64,000 bases of DNA from the NCBI RefSeq assembly GCF_006494655.1, contig NZ_VHIM01000001.1, forward strand, positions 62,001-126,000. The letters run 5' to 3'. Shown here piece after piece: positions 29,245 to 38,769 of the stretch. The notes beneath the pieces are model-generated. The model was not told where the DNA came from and ran no database searches. It saw only the letters and a list, made by a program, of their open reading frames with translations. Each line of letters opens with the position of its first letter. The first letter of the stretch is position 1. The translations under genes were made by a program, and so were the position numbers. Source of the stretch: Arthrobacter agilis. Its GTDB lineage: Bacteria > Actinomycetota > Actinomycetes > Actinomycetales > Micrococcaceae.

Positions 29245-29850
29245 CTAGCCCACCGCCCCCGGCTCGGTATCCGCCCAGGTCAGCAGGCGTGCGGCGGCGG
29301 GACGCACGGCGAGTTCCTCGTTCCAGGCGGCCCGCGCCACCGCCTTGCTGACGGCCTGTGGAGTGATCTCGAGAGAGCGGGCGACGGCGGTCTGGGTGCC
29401 CCGCACCCCGGGCTCGAGGAGATCGAGAATGCGCCACTCGGCCTCGGAGCGGGCCATGACGTGGCGGCCGAGCAGCGCGAGCACGCCCTCGGCCTCGGCC
29501 GCGCCGTCGGGCCCTTCGACCGCCAGGGGTGCGCGTTCCCCCATCCTCTTGGCCCGGTCCACGGCGGTGCGGGCCGCCACGAAGGCCGATCCCCGACCCT
29601 CGCGCGGCGACGGAGGGAACGGACGCTCGACCTCCCCGATGCCGACGCCCACGTACCAACCGCCCTCGCGCAGGCAGAGGAGAACGGCGTCGACGACATC
29701 GGAAGCCGCCTGGACGACACCCTGTGCCTCGTCACCGACCGAGCGCTCCCACGGCAGGACGGTGGGCACCGCGCGCAGTAGCTCCAGGAGGTCCGGGACG
29801 CGGTCCGCTGCTGAGCGGCTGCCGATCTGGTCGATGGTCAGGACGAACAT
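29245..29850 (-). CDS. SatD-family protein with C-terminal helix-turn-helix
   Basis: A 201-residue protein with the SatD-type N-terminal domain (MFVLTIDQIGSRSAADRVPD, LPWERSVGDEAQGVV, GWYVGVGIGEVERPFP) and a C-terminal HTH region (GTQTAVARSLEITPQAVSKAVARA) like a sigma-factor or MarR-type recognition helix. The family is named for an acid-tolerance locus in streptococci but its role is unclear; DNA binding is inferred from the HTH. No ribosome site precedes the ATG at 29850; instead a palindrome abuts it. Autoregulation is likely. Confidence 0.78.
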   Translation of the reverse strand: MFVLTIDQIGSRSAADRVPDLLELLRAVPTVLPWERSVGDEAQGVVQAASDVVDAVLLCLREGGWYVGVGIGEVERPFPPSPREGRGSAFVAARTAVDRAKRMGERAPLAVEGPDGAAEAEGVLALLGRHVMARSEAEWRILDLLEPGVRGTQTAVARSLEITPQAVSKAVARAAWNEELAVRPAAARLLTWADTEPGAVG

Positions 29851-29851
29851 G

Positions 29852-29885
29852 ATTCAACCGTATGAGGTTGAATATGCAATTACAA
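29852..29885 (-). promoter_or_regulatory. Palindromic operator abutting the SatD-like start codon
   Basis: ATTCAACC (29852-29859) and GGTTGAAT (29866-29873) form a perfect 8-bp inverted repeat ending one base before the start codon; a further CAACC at about 29882-29886 extends the pattern to a second, looser dyad. The stretch is unusually AT-rich for this genome and also contains -10-like CATATT on the minus strand. Best explained as a self-operator overlapping the promoter and transcription start. Confidence 0.55.
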
Positions 29886-29889
29886 CCGA

Positions 29890-31233
29890 TCAGCCGAAGA
29901 GATCGACGGGCTTCACGATGTCCGCGTAGATGAGCAGGGCGCCCATCCCCATGAGGAGGATGGCCACGACATAGGTCAGCGGTAGGAGCTTCGCCATGTC
30001 GAAGGGGCCCGGATCCGGTCGTCCGACGACACGGGCGACGCCACGGCGTAGTCCCTCCCACAATGCGCCGGCGACGTGGCCGCCGTCCAGCGGCAGCAGC
30101 GGGATCAGGTTGAAGACGAACAGCGCCAGGTTCACACCGGCCACCAGGCCGACGAGGGTCGCGGCGCGGGAGGCCGGTGGCACCTCCTCCATGGCGGAGA
30201 TCTCGCCCGCGATACGACCGACACCGACCACGCTGATGGGCCCCTCGGGGTCCCGCGGAGCATCCGAGAAGGCTGCCTGCCCGACCTCCACGAGGCGCTG
30301 CGGCAGGTTCAGGACCACACCGGTCACGCGGACCAGCGAATCGCCGACCGCGGGCAGCACCTCGGAGGCCGGCTGCGGGACCAGTTCCTGCGTCGAGCCG
30401 ACCCCGAGGAACCCCACCTCCTGCGTGACGGCCGTGCCGTCGTCGTCCAGCATCGCCGTGCCGTCCTCGTCGGCGACGGGCCGCTCGGTCAGGAGTGGCG
30501 TGATCGTCGACTCGACGGTCCGACCGTCGCGGACGTAGCTGATGGACACCTCCCGGCCGGCAGCGTCGCGGATCCAGCTCGAGAACGAGGCCCAGTCGGT
30601 GACCTCGCGGCCGTCGAAGGCCACGATGCGGTCACCGGGCAGCAGCCCGGCCTCGTATGCCGGGGCTGCCGGATCGGCCGGGGCGCACTCGGTCTGGCCC
30701 GTCGCTGCCTGCACACTCGCCGGGACCACGCACTCCGAGACGGAGGCGAGCGTGGTGGTGGGCTGCGACGTGCCGAACCCCATGATCAGGACGGCGAAGA
30801 GGACGGTCCCGATCAGCAGGTTCATCAGGGGACCGCCGAGCATGATGACGATGCGCTTCCAGATGGGGAGCCGGTAGAAGACGCGGTCCTCGTCGCCGGG
30901 CTGCAACTGCTCGGCGGCCGCCTGCCGGGCGTCGTTGCTCAGCTGCTGGAAGACTCCCGTGCTGGATTGGCGGACGGCACCCGCCTCCGTCGTCGCGGGC
31001 GGGAACATGCCGACCATCGAGACGTACCCGCCGGCGGGGATCGCCTTGATCCCGTACTCGGTCTCGCCGCGGCGCCGCGACCAGACGGTCTTCCCGAAAC
31101 CGACCATGTACTGGGTGACACGCACCCGGAAGAGCTTCGCAGGGACCAGGTGGCCCACCTCGTGCAGCGCGATCGACACCAGGATCCCGACGACGACGAA
31201 GAGCACTCCGACGATGAACAGCAGAACAGTCAC
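29890..31233 (-). CDS. rseP: Site-2 protease, M50 family (RseP/Rip1-type)
   Basis: An intramembrane zinc protease that cleaves anti-sigma factors or other membrane proteins. The 447-residue protein has HEVGH at residues 24-28 in the first helix, a PDZ domain ([19 protein letters not shown]), and the C-terminal [13 protein letters not shown] block that supplies the third zinc ligand. The GTG at 31231-31233 has AAGGA six bases upstream and overlaps the dxr stop in a GTGA junction. The PDZ is interrupted by long loops, common in actinobacterial members. Confidence 0.94.
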   Translation of the reverse strand: MTVLLFIVGVLFVVVGILVSIALHEVGHLVPAKLFRVRVTQYMVGFGKTVWSRRRGETEYGIKAIPAGGYVSMVGMFPPATTEAGAVRQSSTGVFQQLSNDARQAAAEQLQPGDEDRVFYRLPIWKRIVIMLGGPLMNLLIGTVLFAVLIMGFGTSQPTTTLASVSECVVPASVQAATGQTECAPADPAAPAYEAGLLPGDRIVAFDGREVTDWASFSSWIRDAAGREVSISYVRDGRTVESTITPLLTERPVADEDGTAMLDDDGTAVTQEVGFLGVGSTQELVPQPASEVLPAVGDSLVRVTGVVLNLPQRLVEVGQAAFSDAPRDPEGPISVVGVGRIAGEISAMEEVPPASRAATLVGLVAGVNLALFVFNLIPLLPLDGGHVAGALWEGLRRGVARVVGRPDPGPFDMAKLLPLTYVVAILLMGMGALLIYADIVKPVDLFG

Positions 31234-32498
31234 GGCTTTTCCTTCTGGCTTCCCGGACCGGCCGCCCCGGCCGGTTGCTCCCCGACCCCACAACGGGCCC
31301 GGGCATTCCTGCGTGCCCACCGCTCCGCCTCGAGGACGGCGTCCAGGGTCAGCGGACCGGCCGGGCCGGCAGACTCGCGGCTCCGCTGCTCGTCGACGAC
31401 GGCGGACACCGTGTCCACGATGTCAGTGAAACCTAGGGCGCCCCTGTGAAAAGCATCGACGGCCTCCTCGTTGGCCGCATTGAACACCGCCATGCGCGTG
31501 CCACCCTCCGCTGCCGCCCGCTTGGCCTCCCTGATCGCGGGGAAGGCGTCCTCGTCGAGCGGCTCGAACGTCCATTCGGCGGGCCTGCCCCAGTCGCAGG
31601 CCCGCGCCGAGCCGGGCACGCGGAAGGGCCAGCCGATGCCGAGGGCGATGGGCAGGCGCATGTCGGGAGGCGACGCCTGCGCGAGAGTGGAACCGTCGAT
31701 GAACTGGACCATCGAGTGGATCATGGACTGCGGGTGCACGACGACGTCGATCCGCTCCAGCGGGATGTCGAACAGCAGGTGCGCCTCGATGACCTCGAGC
31801 GCCTTGTTCACCATGGAGGCGGAGTTCGTGCTGATGACGCGGCCCATGTCCCAGGTGGGATGCGCGACGGCCTGCGCGGGCGTGACGTGCTGCAGCTGCG
31901 CGCGCGTCATACCGCGGAAAGGCCCGCCCGACGCCGTGAGGACGAGGCGGTCCACCTCGTCCGCCGTCCCGCCACGCAGGGCCTGGGCGATCGCGGAGTG
32001 CTCGGAGTCCACGGGGACCAGTTGACCCGGCGCTGCCGCCGCGCGGACGAGCGCTCCCCCGGCGATGAGTGATTCCTTGTTGGCGAGCGCGAGGAGATGT
32101 CCCGCCGCGAGCGCCGCGAGGGTGGGCTCGAGGCCGATGGAGCCCGTGATGCCGTTGAGGACGACGTCGGCGTCCGGCCATGCAGCGACGCGTGACGCCG
32201 CCGTCCCGCCGACGAACAGCCGGGGTGCGTAGCCGCTGACGCCCGCTGCGTCCGCGGCCCGGCCGATCGCCTGCTCGAGGTCGGCCTCCGCGGTGGACGC
32301 CGCTCCGACGACCGGCGCCCGCACCGCGACCGCCTGGCGGGCGAGGACGTCCAGGTTCCGGCCCCCCGCGCTGAGCCCCGCGACACTGAACCGGTCCGGG
32401 GCGGCCGCGATCACATCGAGGGCCTGGGTGCCGATGGAACCGGTGGAGCCGAGGATGGTGACGCGCCGGTGCGCCCGGCTCGGGTTGCTGAAATCCAT
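31230..32498 (-). CDS. dxr: 1-deoxy-D-xylulose 5-phosphate reductoisomerase
   Basis: Second step of the MEP isoprenoid pathway, NADPH dependent. The 422-residue protein has the nucleotide-binding start [18 protein letters not shown], the NKESLIAGG segment, the substrate loop [22 protein letters not shown] and the [13 protein letters not shown] block. The C-terminal tail is somewhat long and proline/glycine rich. It overlaps rseP by 4 nt, the usual bacterial arrangement. In many actinobacteria the cdsA-frr-pyrH cluster is nearby; here about 21 kb of catabolic genes lie between. Confidence 0.96.
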   Translation of the reverse strand: MDFSNPSRAHRRVTILGSTGSIGTQALDVIAAAPDRFSVAGLSAGGRNLDVLARQAVAVRAPVVGAASTAEADLEQAIGRAADAAGVSGYAPRLFVGGTAASRVAAWPDADVVLNGITGSIGLEPTLAALAAGHLLALANKESLIAGGALVRAAAAPGQLVPVDSEHSAIAQALRGGTADEVDRLVLTASGGPFRGMTRAQLQHVTPAQAVAHPTWDMGRVISTNSASMVNKALEVIEAHLLFDIPLERIDVVVHPQSMIHSMVQFIDGSTLAQASPPDMRLPIALGIGWPFRVPGSARACDWGRPAEWTFEPLDEDAFPAIREAKRAAAEGGTRMAVFNAANEEAVDAFHRGALGFTDIVDTVSAVVDEQRSRESAGPAGPLTLDAVLEAERWARRNARARCGVGEQPAGAAGPGSQKEKP

Positions 32499-32601
32499 GC
32501 GTCCAGTATCCCGCAGCCTGCCGATACCCCTGCGCTAGGTGGTAGACGACGCGGATTCACCACCGCCCTTCTGAGGAGGGCCTGGCGGCAGCGGGACGGA
32601 C

Positions 32602-33426
32602 TCAGCCCTCCGCTGCCCTGGCCAGTACGCTCCGGGCATGGCGGAGGATCGGCTCGTCGACCATGCGCCCGTCGTACGTGAAGACCCCGCGCTCGTCCTC
32701 CGCGGCGGCGAGCACGGCCCGGGCGTGCCGGATGTCGGCATCGGTCGGTGCGAAGGCCGCGCGGATCACCGGCACCTGGGCCGGGTGGATGCACGCCTTG
32801 GCCGCGAAGCCCGAGGCGACGGCGTCGTCGGCCTCCAGCGCGAGGCCCCCGGTGTCGGCGATGTCGACGTACACGGCGTCGATGCCCGCGCGGTCCGCAG
32901 CGCCGGCGGCAAGGAGCACCTGCGAGCGCGCCTGGAGTGCGACGGCGCGGTAGGCGCCGTCCGGTGAACGGCTCGATGTCCCGCCGAGCGAGGCCACGAG
33001 GTCCTCGGCTCCCCACATCAGGGCGACGACGCCGTCGGTCCGGGCGATGCCGACGGCGTTCACCACTCCCCTGGCCGTCTCACAGAGCGCGATCACGTCG
33101 ACGTCGCCCAGTGCCGACCGCACCGCGTCGACGTCCTCCGGCGATTCCGTCTTCGCGAGCATGACGGTGCGGTACCCGGTGCGCCGGACGGCCTCGCAAT
33201 CGCCGGCGAAGTCGGGTGCGCCCACGGCGTTCAGCCGGACGACCGTGCGGGCGGGGTCGAGCGAGGACGCGGCGAGCGCCTCCCGGGCGGCCGGCTTCGC
33301 GGCGGGGGCGACGGCGTCCTCGAGGTCGAGGATGACCATGTCGGAGCGCTCCGCCGCCTTCTCGTAGCGCTCCGGACGGTCGGCCGGGCAGAAGAGCAGG
33401 GCGGGACCGAGCTGGATGCCGCTCAC
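32602..33426 (-). CDS. CitE-family beta-hydroxyacyl-CoA lyase
   Basis: A 274-residue TIM-barrel protein of the HpcH/HpaI-CitE family. Mg/substrate residues are seen in ILDLEDAVAPAAK, VVRLNA, ALCETARGVVNA and LMWGAEDLVASLGG. No citrate lyase alpha or gamma subunit is present, so it is a stand-alone CoA-ester lyase. In its place in a leucine operon, and by analogy with M. tuberculosis Rv2498c as I recall it, it probably splits HMG-CoA and/or citramalyl-CoA. The GTG 33424-33426 overlaps the maoC stop (GTGA). Last gene of the operon. Confidence 0.85.
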   Translation of the reverse strand: MSGIQLGPALLFCPADRPERYEKAAERSDMVILDLEDAVAPAAKPAAREALAASSLDPARTVVRLNAVGAPDFAGDCEAVRRTGYRTVMLAKTESPEDVDAVRSALGDVDVIALCETARGVVNAVGIARTDGVVALMWGAEDLVASLGGTSSRSPDGAYRAVALQARSQVLLAAGAADRAGIDAVYVDIADTGGLALEADDAVASGFAAKACIHPAQVPVIRAAFAPTDADIRHARAVLAAAEDERGVFTYDGRMVDEPILRHARSVLARAAEG

Positions 33427-33959
33427 GCCTGCCCCTCCCGGGTGGCGGTCGAGGACCACATGAGCACCGAGCGGGTGGCGGTGGCCACGACCTCGCCGTG
33501 CTGGTTGCGGCCCGTGTGAGTCATGGTCGCGATGCCCTGGCCGGGACGGGACGACGACGGCCGGACACCGGTGATCTCCGTCTCCGTGTACAGGGTGTCC
33601 CCGTGGAAGAGGGGCTTCGGGAAGGCGACGTCGGTCAGGCCCAGTTGCGCCACGATGGTGCCCTGCGTCAGCTGCGAGACCGACTGCCCGACGAGCGTCG
33701 CGAGCGTCAGCATCGAGTTGACGAGCCGCTGCCCGAACGGCTGGCCCTCGGACCAGGCGGCATCGAGGTGCAGGGCCTGCGTGTTCATGGTGAGTGTCGT
33801 GAACAGGACGTTGTCCGCCTCGGTCAGGGTGCGGCCCGGACGGTGGGCGTAGACGGCCCCCACCTCGAGCTCGTCGAGGTACAGTCCCCGCTGCTCGATG
33901 ACGCGGCGGTCGGAGGCTGTGCCGGCCGGGTCCCCGGACGCGGCGTCCTGACCGGTCAC
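33423..33959 (-). CDS. MaoC-like enoyl-CoA hydratase
   Basis: A 178-residue hot-dog-fold hydratase. The segment [20 protein letters not shown] holds the family's Asn/His-Asp catalytic region and is followed by [17 protein letters not shown]. In this operon the expected job is hydration of 3-methylglutaconyl-CoA (and possibly itaconyl-CoA), replacing a crotonase-type enzyme; that role is inferred from context. GTG 33957-33959 overlaps the CoA-transferase B stop by 4 nt, and its own stop overlaps citE. Confidence 0.83.
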   Translation of the reverse strand: MTGQDAASGDPAGTASDRRVIEQRGLYLDELEVGAVYAHRPGRTLTEADNVLFTTLTMNTQALHLDAAWSEGQPFGQRLVNSMLTLATLVGQSVSQLTQGTIVAQLGLTDVAFPKPLFHGDTLYTETEITGVRPSSSRPGQGIATMTHTGRNQHGEVVATATRSVLMWSSTATREGQA

Positions 33960-34606
33960 GCCGCGGCGTCCGTGAGGGCGATCCGCAGCGGAGCGCCGGT
34001 CGCGACAACGACGTCGTCGACCGCGACACCGGGCGCCGTCTCCCGCAGTACGAGCCCGTCCGCCTCGACGTCGATCACGGCGAGGTCCGTGACGATCCTG
34101 TCGACGCAGCCTTTGCCCGTCAGCGGGAGGGAGCACGATCCGACGATCTTCGGGCGGCCGGCGCGGTCCACGTGCTCCATCATGACGATGACCCGCTTGG
34201 CGCCGAACACGAGGTCCATGGCGCCGCCCATGCCCTTGACCATCTTGCCGGGGACCATCCAGTTCGCGAGGTCGCCGTTCTGCGCGACCTCCATGGCGCC
34301 GAGCACCGCGACGTCCACGTGGCCGCCGCGGATCATGCCGAAGGATGCCGCGGAGTCGAAGAAGGCGGCGCCCGCGTTGGCCGTGACGGTCTCCTTGCCG
34401 GCGTTGATGAGGTCCGGATCCACGGCGTCCTCGGCCGGATACGGCCCGACCCCGAGGATGCCGTTCTCCGAGTGCAGCACCACCTCGACACCCTCGGGGA
34501 TGTAGTTGGGGATGAGGGTGGGCATGCCGATCCCGAGATTGACGTACTGGCCGTTCTCGAGCTCCAGGGCCACCCTGGCCGCGAGCTCGTTGCGGGTGAG
34601 CGCCAT
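33956..34606 (-). CDS. scoB: 3-oxoacid CoA-transferase, subunit B
   Basis: A 216-residue type I CoA-transferase beta subunit with the catalytic glutamate in [14 protein letters not shown] and the conserved [19 protein letters not shown] block. Forms a heterotetramer with subunit A and moves CoA between succinyl-CoA and acetoacetate; some relatives also use itaconate. The ATG at 34604-34606 has AAGGAG upstream and lies 2 nt after the subunit A stop, so the two are co-translated in equal amounts. Confidence 0.92.
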   Translation of the reverse strand: MALTRNELAARVALELENGQYVNLGIGMPTLIPNYIPEGVEVVLHSENGILGVGPYPAEDAVDPDLINAGKETVTANAGAAFFDSAASFGMIRGGHVDVAVLGAMEVAQNGDLANWMVPGKMVKGMGGAMDLVFGAKRVIVMMEHVDRAGRPKIVGSCSLPLTGKGCVDRIVTDLAVIDVEADGLVLRETAPGVAVDDVVVATGAPLRIALTDAAA

Positions 34607-34608
34607 GG

Positions 34609-35385
34609 TCAGGCTCCTTCGGCTGAGGTGGGGGCGGCCAGCGAGACCGTGCGCTTCTCGACGCGCTTCTCCACGCCGGGGGCGAGGACGACGCGCTGGA
34701 CGAAGATGCCGGGCGTGTGGACCTGTGCCGGGTCGAGCTCCCCCGGTTCCACGAGCTCCTCCACCTCGGCGATGGTGATCCGACCGGCCTGGGCGCACAG
34801 CGGATTGAAGTTCATGGCGGTCGCGTGGAAGACGAGGTTGCCGTGCCGGTCGCCCTTCCAGGCGTGGACGAGGGCGTAGTCGGGCCGCAGCGATTCCTCG
34901 AGGACGTGATCGACCCCGTCGAAGGACCGCACCTCCTTCGGCCTCGACGCCTGCGTGACGTTCCCCTCGGCGTCGTACCGCTGGGGCAGCCCGCCCTCGC
35001 TGACCTGGGTCCCCACGCCCGCCGTCGTGTAGAAGGCGGGGATACCCGCACCGCCGGCCCGGAGCTTCTCGGCGAGCGTGCCCTGCGGCGTGAGTTCCAC
35101 CTCGAGCTCCCCGGAGAGGTACTGGCGGGCGAACTCCTTGTTCTCGCCGACGTAGGAGCTGATCGTCCGGCGGATCCGGTGGTCGGACAGGAGGATGCCC
35201 AGTCCCCAGCCGTCCACGCCGCAGTTGTTGCTGACGGTCTCGAGATCCGCCGTGCCCTGTGCATGCACGGCGTCGATGAGCGTCACCGGGACCCCGCACA
35301 GGCCGAACCCGCCGACGGCGAGCGAGGCACCGTCGGGGATGTCCGCGACGGCCTCGGCCGCGCTGCCAACCACCTTGTTGATCAC
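34609..35385 (-). CDS. scoA: 3-oxoacid CoA-transferase, subunit A
   Basis: A 258-residue alpha subunit with [21 protein letters not shown] near the N-terminus, FYTTAGVGT and the GDRHGNLVF block. It pairs with the adjacent subunit B to activate acetoacetate, the end product of leucine breakdown, using succinyl-CoA. The ATG start at 35385 lies 41 nt after the acyl-CoA dehydrogenase. The C-terminus carries a short Thr/Ala-rich tail after the core. Confidence 0.92.
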   Translation of the reverse strand: MINKVVGSAAEAVADIPDGASLAVGGFGLCGVPVTLIDAVHAQGTADLETVSNNCGVDGWGLGILLSDHRIRRTISSYVGENKEFARQYLSGELEVELTPQGTLAEKLRAGGAGIPAFYTTAGVGTQVSEGGLPQRYDAEGNVTQASRPKEVRSFDGVDHVLEESLRPDYALVHAWKGDRHGNLVFHATAMNFNPLCAQAGRITIAEVEELVEPGELDPAQVHTPGIFVQRVVLAPGVEKRVEKRTVSLAAPTSAEGA

Positions 35386-35426
35386 TGCTTCTCCTTCGAC
35401 GTTCCCCGGACGGGCGGTGCCGGGCG

Positions 35427-36608
35427 CTAGAGCCCGAGCTCCCTCGCGATCAGCATGAGCTGGACCTCCGTGGTCCCCTCGCCGATCTCGAGGATCTTCG
35501 AGTCACGGTAGTGCCTGGACACCACGAACTCGTTGATGAAACCGTAGCCGCCGAAGATCTGGGTGGCGTCGCGCGCGTTGTCCATCGCGGCCTCCCCCGC
35601 GACGAGCTTCGCGATGGACGCCTGGGTCTTGAACGGTTTGCCGGCCAGCATACGGGCGGCGGCGTCGTAGTAGGCCAGGCGTGCGGTGTGCGCGCGGACC
35701 TGCATGCGGGCGATCTTGAACTGGATGGACTGGTAGGCGCCGATGGTGCTGCCGAAGGCCATGCGCTCCCCCGCGTACCGGATGGACTGCTCCACGCAGC
35801 CCTGCGCGGCGCCCGTCGCGAGTGCGGCGATGGCGATGCGGCCCTCGTCGAGGATCTGCAGGAAGTTGGCGTAGCCGCGGCCGCGCGTCCCGAGCAGGTT
35901 GGCCTCGGGCACGCGGACGTCCTTGAGGGTCAGCGGATGCGTGTCCGAGGCGTTCCAGCCCACCTTGTTGTAGGCCTTCTCCGCGGTGAAGCCGGGGGTG
36001 TCCGAGGGCACCAGGATGGTGGAGATCTCCTTCTTCACGGTGCCGTCGGGCCGCTCGGAGGTCCCGGTCACCGCGGTGACGGTCACGAGGGAGGTGATGT
36101 CGGTGCCGGAGTTCGTGATGAACTCCTTGGTCCCGTTGATGACCCACTCGGATTCACCCTGGCCGTCGGCGCTCTCCTCGAGCCTCGCCGTCGTCTTGGT
36201 CCCGGACGCGTCCGACCCCGCTTCGGACTCCGTCAGACCGAATCCGCCGAGGGCCGCACCCGAGGCGAGGGACGGCAGCCACTGCTGCTTCTGTTCCTCG
36301 GTGCCGAACCGGTAGACGGGCATCGCGCCGAGCGAGACGCCCGCCTCGAGGGTGATGGCCACGGACTGGTCCACGCGCGCCAGCTGCTCGAGCGCGAGGC
36401 ACAGCGCGAAGTAGTCGCCGCCCATTCCCCCGTACTCCTCGGGGAAGGGCAGGCCGAAGAGCCCCATGTCGCCCATCTGCTTCACGACCTCGTAGGGGAA
36501 GCTGTGCTCGGCGTCGTGCTTGGCGGAGACCGGGGCCACGACCTCGTCGGCGAATTCGCGGACGGTGTCGACGAGGTCCTGGTATTCCTCGCTCAGTTCG
36601 AAATTCAT
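35427..36608 (-). CDS. Acyl-CoA dehydrogenase of the leucine operon
   Basis: A 393-residue flavoprotein. The FAD-binding [16 protein letters not shown], the IFGGYGF segment and the terminal GEGTTEVQ block are all present. The catalytic base sits in GEGT (E377), the position used by short/medium-chain dehydrogenases; isovaleryl-CoA dehydrogenases as I know them have alanine there and use a different glutamate. Context says isovaleryl-CoA or another branched acyl-CoA, but the residue pattern leaves the substrate open. ATGA overlap with the carboxylase alpha gene. Confidence 0.9.
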   Translation of the reverse strand: MNFELSEEYQDLVDTVREFADEVVAPVSAKHDAEHSFPYEVVKQMGDMGLFGLPFPEEYGGMGGDYFALCLALEQLARVDQSVAITLEAGVSLGAMPVYRFGTEEQKQQWLPSLASGAALGGFGLTESEAGSDASGTKTTARLEESADGQGESEWVINGTKEFITNSGTDITSLVTVTAVTGTSERPDGTVKKEISTILVPSDTPGFTAEKAYNKVGWNASDTHPLTLKDVRVPEANLLGTRGRGYANFLQILDEGRIAIAALATGAAQGCVEQSIRYAGERMAFGSTIGAYQSIQFKIARMQVRAHTARLAYYDAAARMLAGKPFKTQASIAKLVAGEAAMDNARDATQIFGGYGFINEFVVSRHYRDSKILEIGEGTTEVQLMLIARELGL

Positions 36609-38764
36609 GCTGCGTTACCTTCCGTGGGATGGTCTGCGGGGCTGGCTGGCTGCTCGGTCGGCGGGACCTTGGTATCGATGGTGGACGTACCGCTGGTGGA
36701 GGTCTCACTGGTGGAGGTCTCGATGGTCGCGACGACCTGCTGGGCCCTGACGAGATCCCCGGGCTTCAGGGACAGGTGGACGACGCCGGAGACGGCGGCG
36801 GTGAGCTGGTGTTCCATCTTCATGGCTTCGACGGCGAGCAGGACGTCGCCGGCTCGGACGACGGCGCCGTCCTCGACCGCGACGGACACGACGGTGCCCG
36901 GCATGGGACTGCGGACGAGTGGGTCCGCTGCACCCTCCTCCCGGCTGATGCGCGACAGGGAGTTCTCGAGCAGGTCGCGTCGGGTGAGGCGGCGCACCCG
37001 GGCCGACCAGCCGGCGTCGCCGAGCCAGACCGTGTCGCCGTCGACCGCGACGCTGCGGCGCGAACGGATGCCGTCGATCGTCACGGCGCCGCTCGCACCG
37101 ACGCCATCGGAGACGACGACGGAGACGACGACGTCCCCCACCGTCGCCTCCCACGTCACGCCGACAGACTGCAGCAGGACCGTCTCGGTGGCGCCCCGGG
37201 TCTCCAGGACCATGGACCGCGGCCTCGCGGTCCCCAGCCGGAAACCGTCCCGGCGGTGCCAGGGCGAGCCTCCCGCGACCGCGGGGTCGGACCCGGCGAG
37301 GAGGACGGCGGCGAGCGCGAGATCCTCGGCCGTCGCGCGCCGGAAGGCGAGACCGGGGAGCTTCCGCTCGATCATGGTGGTGTCGAGCCGCCCGGCGCGG
37401 ACGTCGTCGTCGGTGACCAGGAGGCGCAGGTACTCGATGTTGGTGTCCACCCCGAGCACCACGGTGTCCGCGAGCGCGGCGTCCAGGCGATCGAGTGCCT
37501 GGCGCCGGTCCGGACCCCACGCGATCACCTTGGCGAGCATCGGATCGTACGACGACGACACGGTCCCGCGCGGCAGCAGGGAACTGTCGACACGGACGCC
37601 GTCGCCCGCGGGCTCGGTGAGCGCCAGGACGGTCCCGGTGGAGGGCAGGAATCCGGCTTCGGGGTTCTCGGCGTACACCCGTGCCTCGACGGCGTGACCG
37701 GTGAGGACGACGTCGTCCTGCGTCAGTGACAGTTCCTCGCCCGCGGCGATGCGGATCTGCCAGGCGACGAGGTCCACCCCGGTGACGAGCTCCGTGACAG
37801 GGTGCTCCACCTGGAGGCGCGTGTTCATCTCCATGAAGAAGAACTCGTCCGGTGCCGCGTCGGAGACGAGGAACTCCACGGTCCCCGCTCCCGTGTAGTC
37901 GACGCTCCGCGCGGCACTGCAGGCCGCTTCGCCGATCCGGCGGCGCGTCGCCTCGTCGAGGAGGGACGACGGCGCCTCCTCGATGACCTTCTGGTGCCTC
38001 CGTTGCAGGGAGCACTCGCGTTCGCCGAGGTGGATGACGTTGCCGTGGCGGTCGGCCAGCACCTGCACCTCGATGTGACGCGGGCGTTCGACCAGCCGCT
38101 CCAGGAACAGCGTGTCGTCGCCGAACGCCCGTGCGGCGACGCGGCGTGCCGTGGCGAGGGCGTCGGTGAGGTCCTCGGCACGGTGGACCGCGTGCATGCC
38201 CTTGCCGCCACCGCCGGCCGACGGCTTGATGAGCAGGGGGAAGCCGACATCGTCTGCGGCGGCGAGCAGCGCCGCGTCGGTGAGTCCCGGTTCGGCGATG
38301 CCGGGCACCAGGGGCACGTCGAAGCCGCCCACGTGGTTCTTGGAGCGGATCTTGTCGCCCATGATGTCCAGGGCATGCACCGACGGACCGATGAAGACGA
38401 TGCCCGCCGCATCGAGCGCCTCGGCGAAGGCCGCGTTCTCGCTGAGGAACCCGTAGCCGGGATGCACCGCGCCGGCGCCGGTGCGGCGGCAGGCCTCCAC
38501 GATGGCGGGGATGGAGAGGTAGCTCTCCGTGGGCGCGTCTCCCCCGATCCGGACGGCGACGTCGGCCTCGAGGACGTGGCGGGCGCCTGCATCGGCGTCG
38601 CTGTGAACCGCGACGGCGCGGAGCCCGAGGGCGTGGACCGAGCGGATCACGCGGCACGCGATCTCGCCGCGATTGGCGATGAGCACGGTGTCGAAGGGCC
38701 AGGAGCCTACCGGGGCGTGCGCGGGACCGTGTGCTGGGGAGGTGGTGTGTGTGGAAGAGGTCAT
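36605..38764 (-). CDS. Acyl-CoA carboxylase alpha subunit (biotin carboxylase-BCCP fusion)
   Basis: A 719-residue subunit joining biotin carboxylase (VLIANRGEIACRVIRS, GGGGKGMHAVH, EMNTRLQVEHPVTE) to a C-terminal biotin carrier domain with VEAMKMEHQ, where K649 should carry biotin. With the upstream beta subunit it probably forms methylcrotonyl-CoA carboxylase. After the carrier domain comes a repetitive Ser/Thr tail (SETSTSGTST) that is not part of the fold. ATG 38762-38764 lies 5 nt past the beta subunit stop; the longer open frame upstream is the beta gene read in another phase. Confidence 0.92.
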   Translation of the reverse strand: MTSSTHTTSPAHGPAHAPVGSWPFDTVLIANRGEIACRVIRSVHALGLRAVAVHSDADAGARHVLEADVAVRIGGDAPTESYLSIPAIVEACRRTGAGAVHPGYGFLSENAAFAEALDAAGIVFIGPSVHALDIMGDKIRSKNHVGGFDVPLVPGIAEPGLTDAALLAAADDVGFPLLIKPSAGGGGKGMHAVHRAEDLTDALATARRVAARAFGDDTLFLERLVERPRHIEVQVLADRHGNVIHLGERECSLQRRHQKVIEEAPSSLLDEATRRRIGEAACSAARSVDYTGAGTVEFLVSDAAPDEFFFMEMNTRLQVEHPVTELVTGVDLVAWQIRIAAGEELSLTQDDVVLTGHAVEARVYAENPEAGFLPSTGTVLALTEPAGDGVRVDSSLLPRGTVSSSYDPMLAKVIAWGPDRRQALDRLDAALADTVVLGVDTNIEYLRLLVTDDDVRAGRLDTTMIERKLPGLAFRRATAEDLALAAVLLAGSDPAVAGGSPWHRRDGFRLGTARPRSMVLETRGATETVLLQSVGVTWEATVGDVVVSVVVSDGVGASGAVTIDGIRSRRSVAVDGDTVWLGDAGWSARVRRLTRRDLLENSLSRISREEGAADPLVRSPMPGTVVSVAVEDGAVVRAGDVLLAVEAMKMEHQLTAAVSGVVHLSLKPGDLVRAQQVVATIETSTSETSTSGTSTIDTKVPPTEQPASPADHPTEGNAA
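36679..36723 (-). repeat. 15-bp tandem repeat at the 3' end of the carboxylase alpha gene
   Basis: Three consecutive 15-bp units beginning TGGTGGA (36679-36693, 36694-36708, 36709-36723) encode the repeated five-residue STSET/STSGT tail. The last two units differ at a single base or two, so this is a short minisatellite that could vary between strains without touching the biotin domain. Confidence 0.7.
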
Positions 38765-38769
38765 CGGGG

